Shown in pieces: positions 34,673 through 47,762 of a stretch of 64,000 nucleotides of DNA (position 1 is the first letter of the stretch; every line of letters begins with the position of its first letter). The stretch is from assembly GCF_003576645.1 (NCBI RefSeq), contig NC_044925.1:11597990-11661989 (forward strand), read 5' to 3'. This stretch comes from Ipomoea triloba (lineage: Eukaryota > Streptophyta > Magnoliopsida > Solanales > Convolvulaceae). The position numbers and the translations under genes are program-made. Below the pieces are notes generated by a model. The model saw only the letters and a list, made by a program, of their open reading frames with translations. It was not told the DNA's origin and ran no database searches.

Positions 34673-35165
34673 TGATGGATACCTAACATAAGCACCTGGT
34701 TGGTACCACATATAAGCAGTCGGACATGAAATTCGAACTCGGCAGTCAACACTCGAGACTGATCAGTCGGCTCCCTAACACCTTTCAGTAATCCCCAAAT
34801 AATTACCCATTATTACTCATTAGTTACCCCATTTATCTCCCATTATTTCCAATGCATCACTTATAAACCCTCCTAATTATCCATAACCCAAACTTAACTA
34901 CCCATAAAACACCATTAAAACCCCATTACTATAGAGAGCAAACACTACACATTCTACTCCGATAAGAGCTATGTGAAGGACAAGAGGGAGGGGATCCACA
35001 TTTTATCTAGACTAGAAAACACATTGTAACATGTACAAATCACCTACAAAATAGTGAATTTTTCAGCTTGGCACCGCCCAAAAAGGCCCGTGGTTTTTAC
35101 CCTTTGGGTTTCCACGTTAAAAGTATTGTGTCTTTCTTTGCTTTTTCCTTTTCATTGTGTACCAC
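34673..35165 (+). repeat. Truncated LTR of a small non-autonomous element (copy 1)
   Basis: It starts TGATGGATACCTAACATAAG and matches 51632-52170 along its length (for example CCCTCCTAATTATCCATAAC and AGGGAGGGGATCCACATTTT). About the last 65 bp of the LTR are missing; foreign minus-strand sequence follows. The matching interior restarts at 50521. Confidence 0.75.
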
Positions 35166-35480
35166 GTTATGTAATTTAATCAAAAGGTCACGTCCTAGCA
35201 CACGGCTATGTGCAAGGCCGTGTGCTAGGCATCTAGAAATGCCCATACGCACTTTAAATGCTCAAAAACGTCACGGCCACCCACACGGCCGTGTGGGTGG
35301 CCGTTTGGTGCCTTCTCCAAAATTCTAAAGCTTGATTTTTTGCACCAAAAGCTATGATTTCATCACCAATTCATCCCAAAACAACTTCAAAGCAATTTAG
35401 CCCTTCAATAATTCAATTCCATACAATTTCCCAACATTCCCCACACTATTCAATGCAATTAGGATCAATCCTCACTTAAT
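35166..35480 (-). repeat. LTR-like segment with CACACGGCC dyads
   Basis: On the minus strand an AGTGTGGGGAA purine run (near 35440) is followed by TGTTGGG and then a region carrying the 16-bp perfect palindrome CCACACGGCCGTGTGG (35281-35296) and a dyad of 13-bp arms (CCTAGCACACGGC...GCCGTGTGCTAGG, about 35194-35229). It occupies the place of the 3' LTR of the gag-protease element but does not match the 5' LTR at 49170-50520, so it may come from another element. Confidence 0.4.
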
Positions 35481-35710
35481 TCTTTCAAATCAAACCACTC
35501 AAAAGCAATCAAATTTTCCCCACCAATGCATGCAACATTTAAGATTTATGTAATGTGAGGGATATGTGCCAAAAACACTTAGGGACAAGGCTAACTCCTA
35601 AAACCAAATGAAAGCAATTAAAAGCTTGAAAAGTAAATGCAAGGAATTTAAAGTGCGAGAAATATAAGATAACATGCGGTGCCTCCCATGAAGCGCTAAG
35701 TTTAACGTCG

Positions 35711-38466
35711 CTAGCTCGACTTAACCTTACTTTCATCATGTTTGGTTGGAGACCATAAATGGTCTGGTGGCTTTTTGAACTTGGCAAACTTCTTCCTCCA
35801 TCTCTTGTAGAAACCATCAGGGCCAAAGAAATTTCTTCCATTTTTCAAAGCTTGTTTTTCCTCATGAGGCTTAAAATCAGCCTGAATATTTAGCATGTCT
35901 CCTTGGTTGGTCTTTTGGACCTCCTCATTGCACCTCTCCATTGTTTTCACCATTTTGCACTCATCAACATAGGAGGGTTGATCCTTGGCCATCTTAAAAA
36001 TGTCAAATTCAATTTTGTTCTCGGTCACCTCCATTACCAGCTTGCCTCTCTTGACATCAATGATCGCTTCGGTGGTAGCTAGGAAAGGCCTACCAAGGAT
36101 GATGGGAACCTTGGTATCTTCCTCTATGTCAAGAACCACGAAGTCTCTAGGGATAAAAAAATTGGTCAATCATGACCGGGATGTCTTCGAGCACACCAAC
36201 AGGGCGTTTTATGGAACGATCCGCCATCTGTAAAGTAATATTGGTCGGCATGGGTTCACCGAGACTAAGCCTTTCGCATAGAGAATAAGGAATTAGGCTC
36301 ACACTTGGCCTCAAATCACACAGAGCATGACTCACAACAAACCTTCCCACAATACAAGGTATAGCAAAGCTTCCGGGGTCTTTCAACTTGGGGGGAAAGT
36401 TCGTTTGAAGCACTGCACAGGTTAAGGCCCCCTCGCTTAGATCCACAACTGCACTCTTTTCCAATTTCTTCTTGTCGCCCAAAATATTTTTCAAAAACTT
36501 CTTGTATGATTGAATTTGAGTGACGGCCTCAATGAAGGGCGTGGTAACTTCCAACCTATCAATCATTTTCTTAAATTTACTATCCCTCTCGGTTTTCTTT
36601 TATTTCTACAACCGTTGTGGAAATGGCAACAAGTTGCATGGTATCATCGAGTCATCAATCTCTTTGTTTTTTCGCCCATTTCTCTTGCTAGCATTTCGCT
36701 CTTCTTGCATAGGAGCCTTTCCCTTTGATTAGTATTTTTGGATAAGATTCCCCTCCTTATTGTCACTTTCAAGAATGTTTTCAATTTCAACTTCTTCTTT
36801 GTTTTTGTCACCTTCATCTTTCTCAACTTCATTCTCAATTACTTGATCATTTGATGGGTAAGGTGGATCTTTCAAGGCTTTCCCACTTCTAGTGGTGATG
36901 ACATTCACTTGATGTCTAGGATTTTTTGTGGTAGCCGGAAGTTTTCCACTAGAAGATGGTGTTTGAGGAGAAACTTGATTGCCTCCCCCATGACTTTGGG
37001 CCTTAAGGTTTTCCATCTCGGCTTGTAACTTGCTCATTTGATTTATCATCATGCTCATAAAGGACTTCATGTCCGGGTCTTGAGGGGGTTGAGAGGTTCC
37101 TTGTTGGTTCCATTGATTTTGATTTTGATTACCTCTCCATTGGTTCCCTTGGTTTCCACCCTTATTTCCTTGATTTCCTTGAAAACCCGAGGGTGGATTT
37201 CTTTCTTGATTGTTACATTGAGAACCATATTGATTCCTCTCTTGTTGCCCGAAGTTTTGATAGCCTTGGCCTTGGCCTTGGGGTCTAGAATACCCAACCA
37301 TATCAATTTGATCCACATTTAGTGATGAGCCTTGGCCATTAGCATCCAACAAATAACAAGATTGGGAGACATGATTTCCTCCATATATAGCACAACAGGC
37401 TACCATAGCCATACTCTGCGGTCCTGGTGAATGGCAAGGAGATTGAGGATAAGAGTAAGGAGTCGGTATGCACGGAACTTGGAGTGGAGGTTGAGTAACT
37501 GCTTGCACACTGTTTCTGCCCTTGCATTATTTGTTTCAACATGTGTTGTATAAAATCTAATTGCGCTTGCACTGCCATCTTGTCATCAACTTCAAACATA
37601 CCGGCGGGCTTTTCCTTCTTAGGAGGGTCACTCCTCTCATTGTACCAATAAGTTGTGTTGGAAGTTATTCTCTCTATCATCTGCTCTCCATATTCTGGGT
37701 CTATGTCCATGAAGATACCTCCGAAGGATGATGTGTCAAGAATAGTCTTGGAGTTATCCAATAGCCCCTCATAAAATGAAGAAATGAAATCCACTAGTGT
37801 AAGAAAATTTTTGGGACATTGGCTCCTCAACTCTTTAAACCTTTTCCATGCTTCATATAGATTTTCATTCTCAAATTGTTGGAAATTTTGAATGAGTTTC
37901 TTCAACTTTGCGGCCTTTGAGGGAGGGCAATACTCTTGCATGAAGGCCTTAGTGAAAACGGGAACAACCTTAGCTTGATAGCATCACTTGGAATCCCATT
38001 CACCTTTATGGTTTGGCAAATTCGATCAAAATGCACCACATGAGCCTTGGGGTCCTCCACTCTTGCACCTCCAAATTGGTTGGCTTGGACAAATAGGATT
38101 AGGGAGGTCTTGAGTTCAAAGTTGTTAGCATCAACCCCGAGTACACAATACAATCATCTTCCTCAAACTCCGGGGTTAGATGGGTTACCATCGGTTGTTG
38201 CACACCTTGTTGAAACATGGGAGGAATTCCTTGCGGGAAGTTTTGTGCAAATTTTTTAAGGAGATTAGGATTCATTTGGTTTAGAAGGTGTTGCATCCCA
38301 ACTCCTTGTCCTTGTTGTTGTGGAGCTTCTTGTTGTTGCCCAAAACCTTGCGGGATGCCACCTTGGAAATAAGGGAATTGTGCTTGTGGCATTCCCATTC
38401 CGCCTCCAAAGTAGGGGTTCGCATTTGGATTTGCCATGAATGGTTGTACTGGTATTTTGATGGGAG
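35711..38466 (-). pseudogene. gag-protease of a non-autonomous Ty3/gypsy element (broken, pol-less)
   Basis: Reading right to left: a Pro/Gln-rich N-terminus (continuing from 48806-48694 across the nested element), a gag core with WKRFKELRSQCP and FYEGLLD (37339-37941), a Gly/Asn/Gln-rich stretch with a degraded knuckle (CCAIYGGNHVSQSC, about 37370), and a retroviral-type protease (35711-36566) with ILGRPFLAT. The protease active site reads DLRPS where the family has DLGAS. At least three frameshifts or stops break it (near 38100, 37500, 36700-36600 and 36165). Sequence just beyond the protease resembles 3' leader DNA (GGGAGGCACCGCA near 35670), with no RT or integrase, so this looks like a gag-only (TR-GAG-like) element rather than a decayed full one. 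Confidence 0.75.
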
Positions 38467-38471
38467 GTACC

Positions 38472-39047
38472 TGATAAGCACTATTTTTATACCTATTTAT
38501 ATTTGATTCTTATAATAAATTAGTTTTATTTATTTTACATTATATTTATTTTAAACTTTATTTTATATTTTATACTAATATATTAATTATGTTAATAATT
38601 ATGCTTAATAAATATTTATGGACTAATCATGTTTCTTTAATTTAAATTTAATCTAATTAAATTATTTGATTTGTTTTGTTAGCAACCAACAACGAACCAA
38701 TTTATAATTAAATTAATATAATAAGATTATAATTACCTCTTCCTTCAGTTTGTTATGTACGTAAAATGCTACAATGATGCGGACGAAGCGGACATGCGAC
38801 GATTGCGGCGGAGGATTGCTGCATGCGACGTGGATGGCTCTCTTTGCATTTGGCGCAATTTGTGCNTGATGCGGACGAAGCGGACATGCGACGATTGCGG
38901 CTGAGGATTGCTGCGTGCGACGTGGATAGCTCTCTTTGCATTTGGCGCAATTTGTGCATTTCTAAGTGTATAAATAGATAGCAGCATGCTTTGTAAAAGC
39001 CATCCCATTTTTAATTGAATTAGATTTCCTTTTGTTGCCTCACGCAC

Positions 39048-39079
<32 letters not shown>

Positions 39080-39950
39080 TCCTTAAATTCTCTTTTTAGA
39101 GAATTAATATATTTATATATATTTTTATTTAGTAACCAATTCCTACGATGTACTGCTGAGTTCTTATTTTTTCCAATTCGAGGATTATGGAAGTTTGATT
39201 CTACAAAACCAGTAAGCTTTATTTAGCCTAAATTATTCTTTACGCTTTATTATCTATATATCTTCTGTTATATTCATATATATGATTTAATGCTTGGTTA
39301 ATTGTTGCAATAGGGCCCATTGTTCAATTATCAAGTTATTAAATTGCTAGTCAGAACCTTGAATCCGTAATTGTTTAAGTGTTTTGATGTTGTAGCAATT
39401 AGCACAATTTGATTATAACTGATTTTCAGTTTGTGTTATGGAGATATATAGTCTAGCTTAAATGAACCGAGCTTATGAGTTTGTTGGCTAGGATTGGTAG
39501 TCTTTCTAATTCGATAATGCTGTTAGTAAATTAAATCATAAGAGCTTGTTTAGGGTTGTTTATTAGCTAGGGAAGTAATTAAAGAGCTTGTTTTAATTAC
39601 CGACGAAGTAAGGAAAGACAGGTTGTTAGAGCTTGTTAATAACCATAACCAATCTAGTAAAGAGTAAAGTTAATTTGCCTTGCATATCAATATCTGTCTT
39701 GTTAGAATTAAACTGATATTATGCCTTGGGTTGGATACTATTTGCCATTGACATTTATTTGATAATTAATTGCTATTTGATATTATTTTCCATTTTATTG
39801 TTGCTATTTAAGTTTCGATTCTCATTTCATTATTTATTAAATCTATTACTAAAGATAAGTCTAACCAATCTCTGTGGGTACGACCTTACTCATCACTATT
39901 ACAATTTATAAGAGTAAGTATTTATTATTTGTTGGTTTCGACACCCATCA
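38472..39950 (+). repeat. 5' LTR of the Athila-type element
   Basis: TGATAAGC...CCCATCA, 1479 bp as assembled. It contains a 91-bp imperfect duplication (38775-38865 and 38867-38957) separated by a single N; the 3' LTR has only one copy. Removing one copy and the N gives 1387 bp, exactly the corrected length of the 3' LTR. A (TA)n run lies at about 39054-39079. Confidence 0.9.
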
Positions 39951-39952
39951 AA

Positions 39953-39977
39953 TTTTTGGCGCTGTTGCCGGGGATTG
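39953..39977 (+). promoter_or_regulatory. Primer-binding site (tRNA-Asp type)
   Basis: TGGCGCTGTTGCCGGGGA, a few bases after the LTR, is complementary to the 3' end of plant tRNA-Asp apart from one mismatch, the usual Athila primer. Confidence 0.75.
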
Positions 39978-39999
39978 GTGTCAAATTAGATTTATTTTT

Positions 40000-42900
40000 A
40001 TGCCACGTTCTTCTCGTACGGGTCAATTGCAATACGATCCTGAGATTGAGAAGACTGCGAAGAAGTTAAGGAAGGAGACTAGATTACGTAAACATCAAGT
40101 ACTGCCATCAACATCTCTACAATCAACTACCACAACTGAATCAATTGCCTCTTGTTGCGATTCTGAAAAAGAGCAAACAATGGCCGAACGACAAGTAGTG
40201 GCTGAAGAACAAAGAACTTTAAGGGAGCTTTCTGCACCAAATCTAAATCAACAACCCCTCTGTATTCAACATCCTGCCTTAGAGGTTGGTTTTGAATTAA
40301 GGTCGGGTTTGATTCATTTTCGTGGTCTTGAAAATGAAGATCCGCATAAGCACCTAAAGGAGTTCCACGTGGTGTGTTCGAGCTTCAAACCGCAAAGAGT
40401 GACGGAAGATCAAATTAAACTACGTGCTTTTCCATTCTCATTAGCCGATAGAGCAAAGGATTGGTTATTTTATCTTCCTTCGGGCTCAATAAACACTTGG
40501 GATGAAATGGTAAGATTATTTCTTGAAAAGTTTTTCCCAGCATCACGAGCTGCCAGCATTAGAAGGGAAATATGTGGCATCAAACAAAGAGACACAGAGA
40601 CTCTCCACGAGTACTGGGAACGTTTCAAGCAATTGTGTGCAAGTTGCCCTCAACATGGAGTTTCTGAACAGCTCCTCATTCAATACTTTTATGAGGGATT
40701 GCTTCCCATGGAAAGAAAGATGATGGATGCAGCTAGTGGAGGCGCTATAGTGAACAAAACTCCTCGTGAAGCTAGAGATTTGATATCCATAATGGCTGCC
40801 AATTCACAACAATTTGGATGTAGACAGGACACCCCTTCTAGAAGGGTGAATGAGGTAAATATTTCTTCTCTTGAGAATAAAGTATCTCACTTAACTACTC
40901 TTGTTCAACAGTTAGCTCTAGGAGGTACGCATCAGGTAAAAGCTTGTGGGATATGTGCTGCTACTGGACACCAAACTGACATGTGTCCGACACTTCAATA
41001 TGATTCTTGTGAGCAAGCTAACGCAATTGGAGGGTTTCCAGGCCAACCACAACGAAATTATGATCCCTATTCAAATACGTACAATCCAGGATGGAGGGAT
41101 CATCCAAATTTCAGCTACAAGCCACGTCCACAGTTTCCACAGTTTCAGCCTAGACAACCTATTCAACAACAATCTTCATCTTCACAACAACCATATTCTA
41201 ATTCAAGTATGTCATTGGAGGATATTGTTAAGTCACTTGCCACTAACACACAGCAATTTCAACAGCAAACACAACAATTTCAGCAAGAAACAAGAACAAG
41301 TATTCAACACTTAGAAAGTCAGATGAGCCAGCTAGCATCTACCGTGAGTAGATTGGAATCTCAAGGTAAGTTACCCTCACAAACTATTGTAAACCCGAAG
41401 CAAAATGCAAGTGCAGTTACCTTGAGAAGTGGAAAAGAGTTGCCAGAACCTACTCAAGTGAGAAGCAAACACAACCGAGATGAAGAAAATGAAAAAGAAT
41501 TCCATCCACCCCAAAATGATCAAAAGCTTGTCAAAGAAAGTCCAGAGACTTTGGTAATTCCTCCTCCTTTTCCTAGTAGATTGGCAAAATCAAAAAAGGT
41601 GGAAGAACAAAAAGAAATACTTGAGACATTTCGAAAGGTTGAGGTAAATATTCCTTTACTAGATGCTATTAAACAAATTCCTCGATATGCTAAGTTTCTC
41701 AAGGAGTTGTGCACAAACAAAAGAAAATTAAAAGGCAATGAAATGGTAAGCATGGGAGAAAATATTTCTGCCGTTTTACAAAAAAAGTTGCCTCCTAAAT
41801 GCAAAGATCCAGGTATGTTCACTATCCCTTGCAAAATTGGAAATGTTAACGTTGAAAAAGCAATGATAGATCTAGGAGCTTCAATTAATGTGATGCCTTT
41901 ATCTATTTACTCATCTTTAAATGTTGGTTCCTTAAAAGAAACTGGTGTAATTGTTCAACTTGCTGATAGATCTAATGTTTATCCTGTCGGGGTTCTAGAG
42001 GATGTTTTAGTACAAGTTGATGGATTGATTTTTCCAGCTGATTTTTATGTGTTAGACATGGAAGAAGACAATTCTCCAAATTCTTCATTGATCTTATTAG
42101 GAAGGCCATTTTTGAAAACATCTAAAACTAAAATTGATGTGCATGATGGTACGCTCACAATGGAATTTGATGGTGCACTCATAAAGTTTAACATTTATAA
42201 TGCCATGAAATATCCTGATGATGTGTCATATGTTTCTCTAATAGATGCTGTCGACCCTCTCGTGCAGAAAATTTCTTATTTGACTGATAATGATGCCTTA
42301 GAGGTGGCACTAAACATGAATTTTACCCCAGATGGATTAAAGAAAATCATGAATCAGTTTTCTTTGAATTTTGAGTTGCAGGATATTGTTCATGAGTTGG
42401 AATCACTAAAGTCAATTCAATATAATGTTCATTATATTGAATTGCCTACATCTAGCACAAAACTCCTGCCTTCTGTTATACAGGCCCCAAAGATAGAACT
42501 GAAACCATTGCCAGATCATCTAAAGTATGCATTCTTAGGGGATGGAGAGACTCTTCCCGTGCTAATTTCCAACAAATTGTCTACATTGGAAGAAGAAAAG
42601 TTGGTCCGAGTGCTTAGAGAATATAAGGAAGCTATAGGTTGGACTATAGCTGACATTAAGGGATTGAGCCCTTCTACTTGTATGCACCGGATATTGTTGG
42701 AAGATGATTGTAAACCTTCTAAACAACCCCAGCGCCGATTGAACCCACCCATGATGGAAGTGGTTAAGAAAGAGATCCTGAAACTCCTTGATGCAGGTAT
42801 AATCTATCCAATTTCGGATAGCAAATGGGTAAGTCCTGTGCACGTTGTCCCAAAGCAAACAGGTATAACAGTGATAGAAAATGATGATGGAGAGTTGGTA

Positions 42901-45561
42901 CCCACTCGTATTCAAAATGGGTGGCGAATGTGTGTAGATTACAGGAAATTAAATGCATCGACTAGGAAAGATCATTTCCCACTCCCTTTTATTGATCAAA
43001 TGCTTGAACGTTTAGCAGGTCGTTCGCATTATTGTTGCCTTGACGGTTTTTCAGGTTTTCATCAGATTCCAGTTGCACCTGAAGACCAAGAAAAGACTAC
43101 TTTCACCTGCCCATTTGGCACCTTTGCATTTCGATGGATGCCCTTTGGTCTTTGCAATGCTCCTGCTACGTTTCAAAGGTGTATGGTTAGTATCTTTTCA
43201 GATTTTGTAGAGATTTTTATAGAGGTATTCATGGATGACTTTACAGTGTATGGCGATTCCTTTGATGCATGTTTAGCTAACCTCACAAAAGTGCTCGAAA
43301 GATGCATTGAAAAAAACCTTATTTTAAATTTTGAAAAATGTCACTTCATGGTTGATCAAGGCATTATTTTGGGTCACGTAGTATCTTCTAAAGGAATTGA
43401 AGTGGATAGAGCTAAGGTAGACGTTATTAAATCTTTGCCTTACCCTACTAGTGTACGGGAGGTTCGTTCTTTTCTTGGTCATGCAGGTTTCTACAGAAGA
43501 TTTATAAAGGATTTCTCAAAGATTAGCAATCCATTGTGCCGATTGTTGCAAAAAGATGTGACATTTGAATTCGATGATGCATGCAAAAATGCATTTGATG
43601 CATTAAAAGATATGTTGACATCCGCACCAATAATTCAGTCACCAAATTGGGATCTTCCATTCGAACTTATGTGTGATGCCAGCAATTATGCAGTTGGTGC
43701 TGTACTTGGGCAAAAAGTTGGAAGAGTTTCACACGTTATCTATTATGCTTCAAGAACACTTGATATTGCACAAAGCAATTATACCACAACAGACAAAGAA
43801 CTTTTAGTTATTGTCTTCGCTTTAGAAAAATTCCGTTCGTATTTACTTGGTACTAAAGTGATTGTTTATTCTGACCATGCAGCTCTAAAGTACTTGCTTT
43901 CAAAGAAAGAAGCAAAGCCCAGACTTATTCGATGGATGCTCTTATTACAAGAGTTTAACTTGGAGATACGAGATAAAAAGGGTGCAGAAAATTTAGTTGC
44001 TGATCACCTTAGCAGGCTGATCACAAGTGAAAAACCTTCGCCATTACAAGATGATTTTCCTGATGAACATCTTTTTTCTGTCCAAAAGACAATTCCCTGG
44101 TATGCTGATATTGTGAATTACTTAGTTACCAGAACATTACCTGCTGATTTATCTAAATCTCAAAAAGATAAAATAAAGAGTGATGCTAAATACTACGTTT
44201 GGGATGACCCTTATTTGTGGAAGCATTGTTCTGATCAAATAATCCGCAGGTGTGTATCTCAAGAAGAAATTCCTTCCATTTTGAATTTTTGTCATTCATA
44301 TGCATGTGGAGGACATTTTGGTCCAAAAAGAACAGCTCGTAAAGTGTTGGAATGTGGTTTATTTTGGCCATCTCTATTCCGTGATTGCTATATGTTTTGC
44401 AAAACATGTGAACAGTGTCAAAAAACTGGAAATTTGGGTTATAGGGATCAAATGCCACTTACCCCTATTCTTGTTTGTGAAATATTTGATGTTTGGGGTA
44501 TTGATTTTATGGGACCTTTTCCTTCTTCTTACCATAATGTCTACATTATTCTTGCTGTCGATTATGTGTCAAAGTGGGTCGAAGCCAAGGCTACCCGAAC
44601 TGACTCTGCTAAAGTTGTTGTTGAGTTTGTTAAATCTAATATTTTTGCCAGGTTTGGGATGCCAAGAGCAATAATAAGTGACCGTGGAACTCATTTTTGC
44701 AATAGAATGGTGGAAGCATTGATGAAAAAGTCTGATGTTACTCACCGTATTTCTACAGGTTACCATCCACAATGCAATGGACAAGCCGAAATCTCAAACA
44801 AGGAAATCAAGTCCATACTTGAAAAGACTGTTAACCCAAACAGGAAAGATTGGAGTACACGACTTGATGATGCTTTATGGGCTTATCGAACAGCCTACAA
44901 AACTCCAATAGGTATGTCTCCTTATCGTTTAGTATTTGGTAAACCGTGCCACCTTCCAGTTGAGTTGGAACACAAGGCGTATTGGGCCGTTAAGCAATGT
45001 AACATGAGGATGGATGAAACTGGTTCGTTGAGGAAGTTGCAGCTGCAAGAGCTTGAAGAAATTCGTAATGATGCATACGAAAGCTCTAGAATTTACAAGG
45101 AAAAAACAAAAACATTTCATGATCAAAAGATTTCCAGGAAAATATTTTCTATTGCATTTCATGATCAAAAGATTTCCAGGAAAATATTTTCTATTGGTCA
45201 AAAAGTTTTACTTTATCATTCTAGATTGAAACTATTTCCTGGTAAAGTTTTACTTTATCATTCTAGATTGAAACTATTTCCTGGTAAATTACGCTCTAGA
45301 TGGGTAGGACCTTTACTATTTCCTGGTAAATTACGCTCTAGATGGGTAGGACCTTTTGTTGTCACTAATGTTTTTCCTCATGGTGCAGTTGAAATACACA
45401 GTTTAGAAACTAGAAAAACTTTTAAAGTAAATGGTCATCGTTTAAAGCCGTTTTATGAAGGTTTTCAGGCATATAACGTTGAGGAGATTGGTTTTTATGA
45501 AGGTTTTCAGGCATATAACGTTGAGGAGATTGGTTTGCAGTACCCCGTTTATGAAGATTGA
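40000..45561 (+). CDS. Athila-type gag-pol polyprotein, full frame
   Basis: From ATG 40000 the frame is open for 1853 codons (42-bp artefacts add in-frame residues near the end). Landmarks by residue: gag core about 100-300; CCHC knuckle at 316-329 ([14 protein letters not shown]); protease DLGAS at about 624; RT with FMDD at about 1077-1080; RNase H catalytic CDAS near 1226; integrase zinc finger starting His1432; integrase Asp1502, Asp1561, Glu1597 (D..D-35-E); then the Athila-like [17 protein letters not shown]. All catalytic residues seen are intact, so the element may be autonomous for pol functions. The longer ORF start at 39874 lies within the LTR and is not preferred; ATG 40000 follows the primer site as expected. 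Gag and pol are in one frame. Confidence 0.9.
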   Translation: MPRSSRTGQLQYDPEIEKTAKKLRKETRLRKHQVLPSTSLQSTTTTESIASCCDSEKEQTMAERQVVAEEQRTLRELSAPNLNQQPLCIQHPALEVGFELRSGLIHFRGLENEDPHKHLKEFHVVCSSFKPQRVTEDQIKLRAFPFSLADRAKDWLFYLPSGSINTWDEMVRLFLEKFFPASRAASIRREICGIKQRDTETLHEYWERFKQLCASCPQHGVSEQLLIQYFYEGLLPMERKMMDAASGGAIVNKTPREARDLISIMAANSQQFGCRQDTPSRRVNEVNISSLENKVSHLTTLVQQLALGGTHQVKACGICAATGHQTDMCPTLQYDSCEQANAIGGFPGQPQRNYDPYSNTYNPGWRDHPNFSYKPRPQFPQFQPRQPIQQQSSSSQQPYSNSSMSLEDIVKSLATNTQQFQQQTQQFQQETRTSIQHLESQMSQLASTVSRLESQGKLPSQTIVNPKQNASAVTLRSGKELPEPTQVRSKHNRDEENEKEFHPPQNDQKLVKESPETLVIPPPFPSRLAKSKKVEEQKEILETFRKVEVNIPLLDAIKQIPRYAKFLKELCTNKRKLKGNEMVSMGENISAVLQKKLPPKCKDPGMFTIPCKIGNVNVEKAMIDLGASINVMPLSIYSSLNVGSLKETGVIVQLADRSNVYPVGVLEDVLVQVDGLIFPADFYVLDMEEDNSPNSSLILLGRPFLKTSKTKIDVHDGTLTMEFDGALIKFNIYNAMKYPDDVSYVSLIDAVDPLVQKISYLTDNDALEVALNMNFTPDGLKKIMNQFSLNFELQDIVHELESLKSIQYNVHYIELPTSSTKLLPSVIQAPKIELKPLPDHLKYAFLGDGETLPVLISNKLSTLEEEKLVRVLREYKEAIGWTIADIKGLSPSTCMHRILLEDDCKPSKQPQRRLNPPMMEVVKKEILKLLDAGIIYPISDSKWVSPVHVVPKQTGITVIENDDGELVPTRIQNGWRMCVDYRKLNASTRKDHFPLPFIDQMLERLAGRSHYCCLDGFSGFHQIPVAPEDQEKTTFTCPFGTFAFRWMPFGLCNAPATFQRCMVSIFSDFVEIFIEVFMDDFTVYGDSFDACLANLTKVLERCIEKNLILNFEKCHFMVDQGIILGHVVSSKGIEVDRAKVDVIKSLPYPTSVREVRSFLGHAGFYRRFIKDFSKISNPLCRLLQKDVTFEFDDACKNAFDALKDMLTSAPIIQSPNWDLPFELMCDASNYAVGAVLGQKVGRVSHVIYYASRTLDIAQSNYTTTDKELLVIVFALEKFRSYLLGTKVIVYSDHAALKYLLSKKEAKPRLIRWMLLLQEFNLEIRDKKGAENLVADHLSRLITSEKPSPLQDDFPDEHLFSVQKTIPWYADIVNYLVTRTLPADLSKSQKDKIKSDAKYYVWDDPYLWKHCSDQIIRRCVSQEEIPSILNFCHSYACGGHFGPKRTARKVLECGLFWPSLFRDCYMFCKTCEQCQKTGNLGYRDQMPLTPILVCEIFDVWGIDFMGPFPSSYHNVYIILAVDYVSKWVEAKATRTDSAKVVVEFVKSNIFARFGMPRAIISDRGTHFCNRMVEALMKKSDVTHRISTGYHPQCNGQAEISNKEIKSILEKTVNPNRKDWSTRLDDALWAYRTAYKTPIGMSPYRLVFGKPCHLPVELEHKAYWAVKQCNMRMDETGSLRKLQLQELEEIRNDAYESSRIYKEKTKTFHDQKISRKIFSIAFHDQKISRKIFSIGQKVLLYHSRLKLFPGKVLLYHSRLKLFPGKLRSRWVGPLLFPGKLRSRWVGPFVVTNVFPHGAVEIHSLETRKTFKVNGHRLKPFYEGFQAYNVEEIGFYEGFQAYNVEEIGLQYPVYED

Positions 45562-45770
45562 AAGGAGATGATGTCCAGCCAGTGCCCCGTTTATGAAGAT
45601 TGAAAGGAGATGATGTCCAGCCAGTGACCCGTTTATGAAGATTGAAAGGAGATGATGTCCAGCCAGTGACATGCCACTTATAATTGAAAGGAGATGATGT
45701 CCAGCCAGTGACATGCCACTTATAATTGAAAGGAGATGATGTCCAGCCAGTGACATGCCACTTATAATCA
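45113..45770. repeat. Second ladder of exact 42-bp duplications
   Basis: Steps at 45113/45155, 45203/45245, 45232/45274/45316, 45451/45493, 45543/45585/45627 and 45641/45683/45725, all with a 42-bp offset. Because 42 is divisible by 3, the pol frame survives, with repeated 14-residue blocks at the integrase C-terminus. Same offset as at 2725-3204, 42 kb away. Confidence 0.88.
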
Positions 45771-45831
45771 GGGGAGTTTGTTCCATTCTTTAAATAAATT
45801 TGTTTACTTGTCTTAATTTTTTAATTTTATT

Positions 45832-45872
45832 CAACAATTGAGGACAATGTTGAGAATAAGTGTGGGGAGGGG
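45832..45872 (+). promoter_or_regulatory. Hairpin plus internal purine tract
   Basis: CAACAATTG (45832-45840), AGGA loop (45841-45844) and CAATGTTG (45845-45852) form a stem with one bulged base, followed by AAGTGTGGGGAGGGG. Same design as 1394-1431. Confidence 0.45.
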
Positions 45873-47208
45873 ATATGATTATTTTCTTATTTTCTTCTCG
45901 TCAAAAAAAAAATCTTTCTTTTTCTACTAATATTTTTCAAAAAAAAAATAAAATAAAAATAATAGTATTTTTACTAAAATTCATAACATAATTGAATAAA
46001 TGGTCTTGCATATTATGAGTATTTAATTAGTGCTTTGTTTGATATGGTGGTGGCTAAACTAACCAAGCATGAACCTGTGAGATATTTGAGCCTTTGACTG
46101 ACACTTCAGTCCAATTATTTTGTTCTTGTGTGATATCTTCCATGGATTTGTATCTCTAGAACTTGCCTTGATTCTCTTTAAAGCTAATTTGATTCATGCA
46201 TGGTCTTAATATGATTAAGGCCATCTTTGATTTTTAGCCTCACTAGCCAAATAAGCCTGTTCATACCCTAATTATTCTCCTTTGTCAGCCACTTTGAGCC
46301 TGTCAACCGTATTTTTGTTCTTATTGAACCACACATTATAAGCCCCATACCTGAAATTAATTTCCTTAACCTTGTCCGGAGGACTAGGGGAGCTTTGATT
46401 GAGTAAATGCATATGGATTAAGTGTGGGGAAAGAGGTTGGCAAAAGTGACTATATGAGTGAGAATAATGCAATTGTCATTGGAGTTCTATGAGCTTTTTG
46501 GTTGGTATCTTCAAAAAAAAATGAGTTGATGTAGTTGTTTCATTTGAGGTTGTTTCTAAACTAAAGAGGGTGAAATGTATGATGGAAAGTGTCCTTCTTC
46601 TTCTACAAAACAAAAAAAAAAAAAGAAAAAGAAAAAAAGAAAAGAAAAACGAAAAATAGCAGTACAAAAAAGGAGAAAAAAAAAGAAATGAAGTTATCAT
46701 TTTTGGTTGTTCTTAGTATTCCTGCTGAATAAGATATGAATAGTTTATGGTCTCATGGGATGTGATAGTTTATTTGGTTGGAGTTGAGCTATCAAAATGA
46801 CAAGAGCGATTGAGTTCATTTGGTCTTTTGAGTAAGTTCATTTATTCATGCTCCTCTAGTTTTGAAGGCTTTTTGAACTACTTTTCCAAATATTTCCTAC
46901 CCTTTGCCCTAAGCCCCATTACAACCTTGAAGAAAGTCCTTATGATTTGATCATGTATGTTATCTTGTAGTGGAGAATGAGAAGATCTGCAAGCCTATGG
47001 TAGAGCATTTCTATAGGAATCGATTTGAGTGAAATCTATACACCCTTCAAACACTTTTGAGTGATGAGTGATATACCCGTGAGGGCTTGGTTATTTAGTT
47101 CACTCCATTTTTCAAATAAATTGCTAGCTAAGTATTTATCATGTGTTTGAGACCAATGTTCATGAAGTGTTATGAGTTTTTATATTTATGTTTTCTTAAA
47201 TAATGTTT

Positions 47209-47246
47209 TTGCTTGAGGACAAGCAAATGATTAGTGTGGGGAATTT
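47209..47246 (+). promoter_or_regulatory. Polypurine tract with AGGA-loop hairpin
   Basis: TTGCTTG (47209-47215), AGGA (47216-47219) and CAAGCAA (47220-47226), then AGTGTGGGGAATTT to the LTR at 47247. The hairpin is identical to that at 2971-2988 in another element whose LTR is different. Confidence 0.75.
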
Positions 47247-47730
47247 TGATAAGCACTATTTTTATACCTATTTATATTTGATTCTTATAATAAATTAGTT
47301 TTATTTATTTTACATTATATTTATTTTAAACTTTATTTTATATTTTATACTAATATATTAATTATGTTAATAATTATGCTTAATAAATATTTATGGACTA
47401 ATCATGTTTCTTTAATTTAAATTTAATCTAATTAAATTATTTGATTTGTTTTGTTAGCAGCCAACAACGAACCAATTTATAATTAAATTAATATAATAAG
47501 ATTATAATTACCTCTTCCTTCAGTTTGTTATGTACGTAGAATGCTACAATGATGCGGACGAAGCGGACATGCGACGATTGCGGCTGAGGATTGCTGCGTG
47601 CGACGTGGATAGCTCTCTTTGCATTTGGCGCAATTTGTGCATTTCTAAGTGTATAAATAGATAGCAGCATGCTTTGTAAAAGCCATCCCATTTTTAATTG
47701 AATTAGATTTCCTTTTGTTGCCTCACGCAC

Positions 47731-47762
<32 letters not shown>

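Larger units (their letters stand above)
45562..47246 (+). other. Non-coding 3' internal region of the Athila-type element
   Basis: No ORF of note. It contains purine signals AAGTGTGGGGAGGGG (45858), AAGTGTGGGGAAAGAGG (46419) and the terminal AGTGTGGGGAATTT (47233). A/T- and A/G-rich low-complexity tracts occur at 45900-45965 and 46610-46690. Confidence 0.6.

Noticed and set aside
45442..45786. Repetitive ORF of 114 codons on the minus strand
   Set aside because: Product of 42-bp duplications opposite the end of Athila pol.
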